NCBI GenBank assembly: GCA_031285575.1
Contig: JAITVX010000051.1
Coordinates: forward strand, 1 to 9,201
Source: Bacteroidales bacterium
GTDB taxonomy: Bacteria; Bacteroidota; Bacteroidia; Bacteroidales; VadinHA17
DNA length: 9,201 nucleotides
Direction: 5' to 3'
Under the pieces are notes generated by a model that ran no database searches, was not told the origin of the DNA, and saw only the letters and a program-made list of their open reading frames with translations. Position 1 is the stretch's first letter; the number at the start of each line of letters is the position of its first letter. Below, piece by piece: positions 7,154 to 9,201 of this stretch. A program made the position numbers and the translations under genes.

Positions 7154-7606
7154 TTAAACGTAAGCAATACAATCCATTTCAACAAGTGAGTCTCCGGGAA
7201 CACCACCTTTTGCAACAGCAACGGTTGTGCGAACTGGAGGATTTTCTCCCCAACGTCCTCTGTACACCGCATTCATCCTGTTATAATCTGCTATATCGTC
7301 CAGATATACATTTACTTTTAATACTTTTTCCATTGACGATCCTGCTTTTTTAAGCTCATCTTCCAACTCTTTAAGAACTATTTCAGTGTGTGCCTCAATA
7401 GTAAAAGGTTCAACATGTGCGCCTTTCCCTGCAACAAAAACAAGGTTGCCATATTTTGTATGGCCAGCAAACATGCGACCGCCTTGAAAACTAACAACAC
7501 TACCTGAGGTTTTTTCTTCAGCGGCTTTTGCTGCAACACCAAGTCCAGCAAGTCCTACAATTGAAGCAAACATTTTCTTAAGAGCTGATCTTCTTTCTGT
7601 TTTCAT
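7154..7606 (-). CDS. RidA-family enamine/imine deaminase with twin-arginine export signal
   Basis: Known cytosolic RidA proteins hydrolyse reactive enamine/imine intermediates such as 2-aminoacrylate to keto acids and ammonia. This protein has 150 residues; the mature part, about 120, is the usual RidA length. The catalytic arginine is present as R126 in NPPVRTTVAVA, and the C-terminal strand VEMDCIAYV matches the family pattern. An aspartate (D145) stands where E. coli RidA has E120, and phenylalanine and alanine appear to replace the usual Tyr17 and Ser30, so substrate preference may differ. The N-terminus ERRSALKKM, then a hydrophobic run and AKA before AEE, is a Tat signal with a signal-peptidase I site, so the mature protein should be soluble in the periplasm. 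It lies 60 AT-rich bases after the amidohydrolase gene with no terminator between them. It is best read as the partner that clears the enamine made by the PLP enzyme. Confidence 0.9.
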   Translation of the reverse strand: MKTERRSALKKMFASIVGLAGLGVAAKAAEEKTSGSVVSFQGGRMFAGHTKYGNLVFVAGKGAHVEPFTIEAHTEIVLKELEDELKKAGSSMEKVLKVNVYLDDIADYNRMNAVYRGRWGENPPVRTTVAVAKGGVPGDSLVEMDCIAYV

Positions 7607-7666
7607 AATAGATTTTTTATAGTTAATAAATTGATTAAATTATTCGTATTTAAGTATAAACCTTTT

Positions 7667-8914
7667 TTATTTTGAGTATTCTGTAGCTGCAAGTCCGTTA
7701 AGATCCCAAACAATACGTCCTGCCCTGATAGTTAATTCGGCAACAATTCTTTCGGTTCCTTTTAGTTTTTCGCCGGAAATATCAGTAAATCCAAAATCGC
7801 CTTTGCTGATACTGAGTATGGCTACATCTGCCTCTGTTCCTACGTTAAGATTTCCCAAATCAGGTCTGTTAAACATAAGTGCCGGTTGCCATGTTGAACG
7901 GTTAATAACGTCCTGTAAAGAAAGTCCAAGAGCCAAGAATTTTGACATCGTATTAGCCATGGTATGCATATTTGAATTCATGCTTCCTGTGTGGAGATCT
8001 GTGCTTATTACATCGGCAATGAATCCCTGCTCAATTGAGGGGACAGCTACATTCCATCTGAATGAGCCCGCTCCATGTCCGATATCAAATTTAATTCCTC
8101 TCTTAACTGCTTCAAAAACGCAAGGTCTGACTTTTCCATTCTCGTCAATTACAGCATCTCTTGTTTTTGGGAAATAAGCGTATGGATGCGTATAAATGTC
8201 ACCGGGCCTCAAGTGTTTCAATAACAGTTCGTCTATTGGGAGCGGCGGTTCCGCCAGTCCAAAGTCAATAGCTACAGGAAGATTAGCGAGCTTACCTGCA
8301 GCAACAACGCTGTCGGTTGGTCCCCATTCGTGTCCACTATAATGCGCCAACTTGAAACCGACTACAATATCGGGATATTGTTTTGCAACTTCGACTGCTC
8401 TGCGTGGAATCATGTCTTTTATTGACTGTTCAAAAGGACCTCCTCTCATGCCTTCTCCTGCGATGTTAATAAGAGCAAGAACTCTTGTTCGCGACTGGTC
8501 AATAACTGTTTCCTTGAATTTTGGGAATGTTCTGTATCCTGCAGTTCCGAAATCAATCATCGTTGTAACGCCCGACCTGAATGAAAATGCATCAGGCTGT
8601 ACAGAAACCGGGCCATCCATAAGTTGCCCAGGGTTCTTTGTGCCATAATAAACATGAACATGCGCATCAATCAACCCTGGTGTCACATAAAGACCATTTG
8701 CATTGATTATTTTTTTTGCGCCCTTCTCATTAATATTCTGTGCTACCATTGCAATTTTGTTATCCTTGATTGCAACATCCATAACAGCATCAATATTATT
8801 TTTAGGATCAATAACATGGCCGCCTTTTATGACTAAATCATAACCACTCTGGCATGAACAAACCACCGGTATAATAATAAGCAGCGTTTTTAATATTAAA
8901 TGTTTAATTGTCAT
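7667..8914 (-). CDS. Amidohydrolase/deacetylase-family metallohydrolase, predicted lipoprotein
   Basis: This 415-residue TIM-barrel amidohydrolase belongs to the group related to EF_0837/D-aminoacylase/dihydroorotase, which often sits next to SelA-like enzymes. It probably cleaves an N-acyl or cyclic amide bond. Metal-site residues are H85 and H87 in DAHVHVYYG, K188 in VGFKLAHYSG (likely carboxylated bridging lysine), H243 in IYTHPY, H280 in DIGHGAGSF and D306 in STDLHTGSM. The strand that usually carries a metal-binding histidine (VHIG in relatives) reads AIDFG here, placing D217 at that position. The N-terminus is a short basic stretch, a hydrophobic run and VCSC, a lipobox with lipidated C21. 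This points to a Sec-exported lipoprotein. The start lies 20 bases after the stop of the upstream SelA-like gene, so the two are very likely cotranscribed. The substrate is unknown. Confidence 0.9.
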   Translation of the reverse strand: MTIKHLILKTLLIIIPVVCSCQSGYDLVIKGGHVIDPKNNIDAVMDVAIKDNKIAMVAQNINEKGAKKIINANGLYVTPGLIDAHVHVYYGTKNPGQLMDGPVSVQPDAFSFRSGVTTMIDFGTAGYRTFPKFKETVIDQSRTRVLALINIAGEGMRGGPFEQSIKDMIPRRAVEVAKQYPDIVVGFKLAHYSGHEWGPTDSVVAAGKLANLPVAIDFGLAEPPLPIDELLLKHLRPGDIYTHPYAYFPKTRDAVIDENGKVRPCVFEAVKRGIKFDIGHGAGSFRWNVAVPSIEQGFIADVISTDLHTGSMNSNMHTMANTMSKFLALGLSLQDVINRSTWQPALMFNRPDLGNLNVGTEADVAILSISKGDFGFTDISGEKLKGTERIVAELTIRAGRIVWDLNGLAATEYSK

Positions 8915-8939
8915 TATTCTGTTTAAATTTAATATTAAA
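8889..8939. repeat. Two copies of the 12-base palindrome TTTAATATTAAA
   Basis: The perfect palindrome occurs at 8889-8900 and again at 8928-8939, 39 bases apart start to start. The copies flank the amidohydrolase start codon; the second overlaps the stop of the preceding gene. In AT-rich DNA this may be chance, but two spaced copies could also be a regulator site. Confidence 0.4.
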
Positions 8940-9201
8940 CCATTGCTTTTTTAAACTCCTCGACTACTCTCGAAGCTACAACCTGATCATCTCCTGGAAG
9001 CATCATCCATGCTGTTATTACACAACTTTCCCTGTTTCCCATTACCTCTATCGAAGGGGTTCCTTCTTTAAGCCTCGTGCGCAATTCCGGAACTGTCATC
9101 TTTATCTTCTGCTGATCCCACGAAATGGAAAGAGTCGGAGTCCTGTTGGCTACTTCAGGAACTGTAATATTAGTCGTTACTCCTTCTATTGCCTTTAATG
9201 A
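8935..9201 (-). CDS. C-terminal part of a second SelA-like PLP enzyme (5' end outside window)
   Basis: The minus strand is open from the window edge to a TAA at 8935-8937, giving 88 residues. The sequence is clearly paralogous to the end of the exported PLP enzyme at 5777-7003. Both have ISWD followed by KIK and a threonine, then GTPSI, and similar final segments (VVASRVVEEF here, IVATRVKEIL there). This is the small C-terminal domain, so the catalytic lysine and any export signal lie outside the window. It is the first gene seen in the minus-strand cluster and ends 20 bases before the amidohydrolase start. Two divergent SelA-like genes in one cluster suggest either two sequential reactions or a hetero-oligomer. 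The full gene is needed to tell whether it is also exported. Confidence 0.85.
   Translation of the reverse strand, partial: SLKAIEGVTTNITVPEVANRTPTLSISWDQQKIKMTVPELRTRLKEGTPSIEVMGNRESCVITAWMMLPGDDQVVASRVVEEFKKAMV

Overview
The window looks like chromosomal DNA of a Bacteroidota bacterium, probably Bacteroidales-like. The evidence is a hybrid propeller/Y_Y_Y sensor, a TAnnTTTG-type promoter, no obvious Shine-Dalgarno sequences, and copies of the short dispersed repeat whose translation reads CERSEAIQ. All assignments come from reading motifs by eye; no database search was possible.

Left part (1-5224, fairly GC-rich). The tail of an unidentified gene (1-93) is followed by two imperfect copies of the dispersed inverted repeat. 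These run into the 5' end of a large plus-strand gene (97-3399). It encodes a membrane sensor with an extracytoplasmic beta-propeller, a Y_Y_Y domain, one membrane helix, a coiled coil and a cytoplasmic SpoIIE/PP2C phosphatase. A convergent minus-strand gene (3422-5188) encodes a CLC chloride channel/transporter with two C-terminal CBS domains. It has a recognisable Bacteroidota promoter that fixes its start.

Middle (5225-5776). About 550 bases hold no convincing gene. They contain hairpins, a terminator-like structure and perhaps decayed coding sequence.

Right part (5777-9201, visibly more AT-rich, all minus strand). Four genes lie in the same direction. In transcription order they are the C-terminal end of a SelA-like PLP enzyme (partial), an amidohydrolase/deacetylase, a RidA-family protein, and a second, complete SelA-like PLP enzyme. 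The three complete products carry export signals: a Sec lipoprotein signal on the amidohydrolase, a twin-arginine signal on RidA, and a twin-arginine lipoprotein signal on the PLP enzyme. The likely reading is a catabolic module working outside the cytoplasm. The amidohydrolase would remove an acyl group or open an amide, the PLP enzyme would eliminate ammonia through an enamine/imine, and RidA would hydrolyse that intermediate. The substrate is unknown. A hairpin between the RidA gene and the last gene may reduce expression of the final PLP enzyme. This exported module is the most interesting content of the window.
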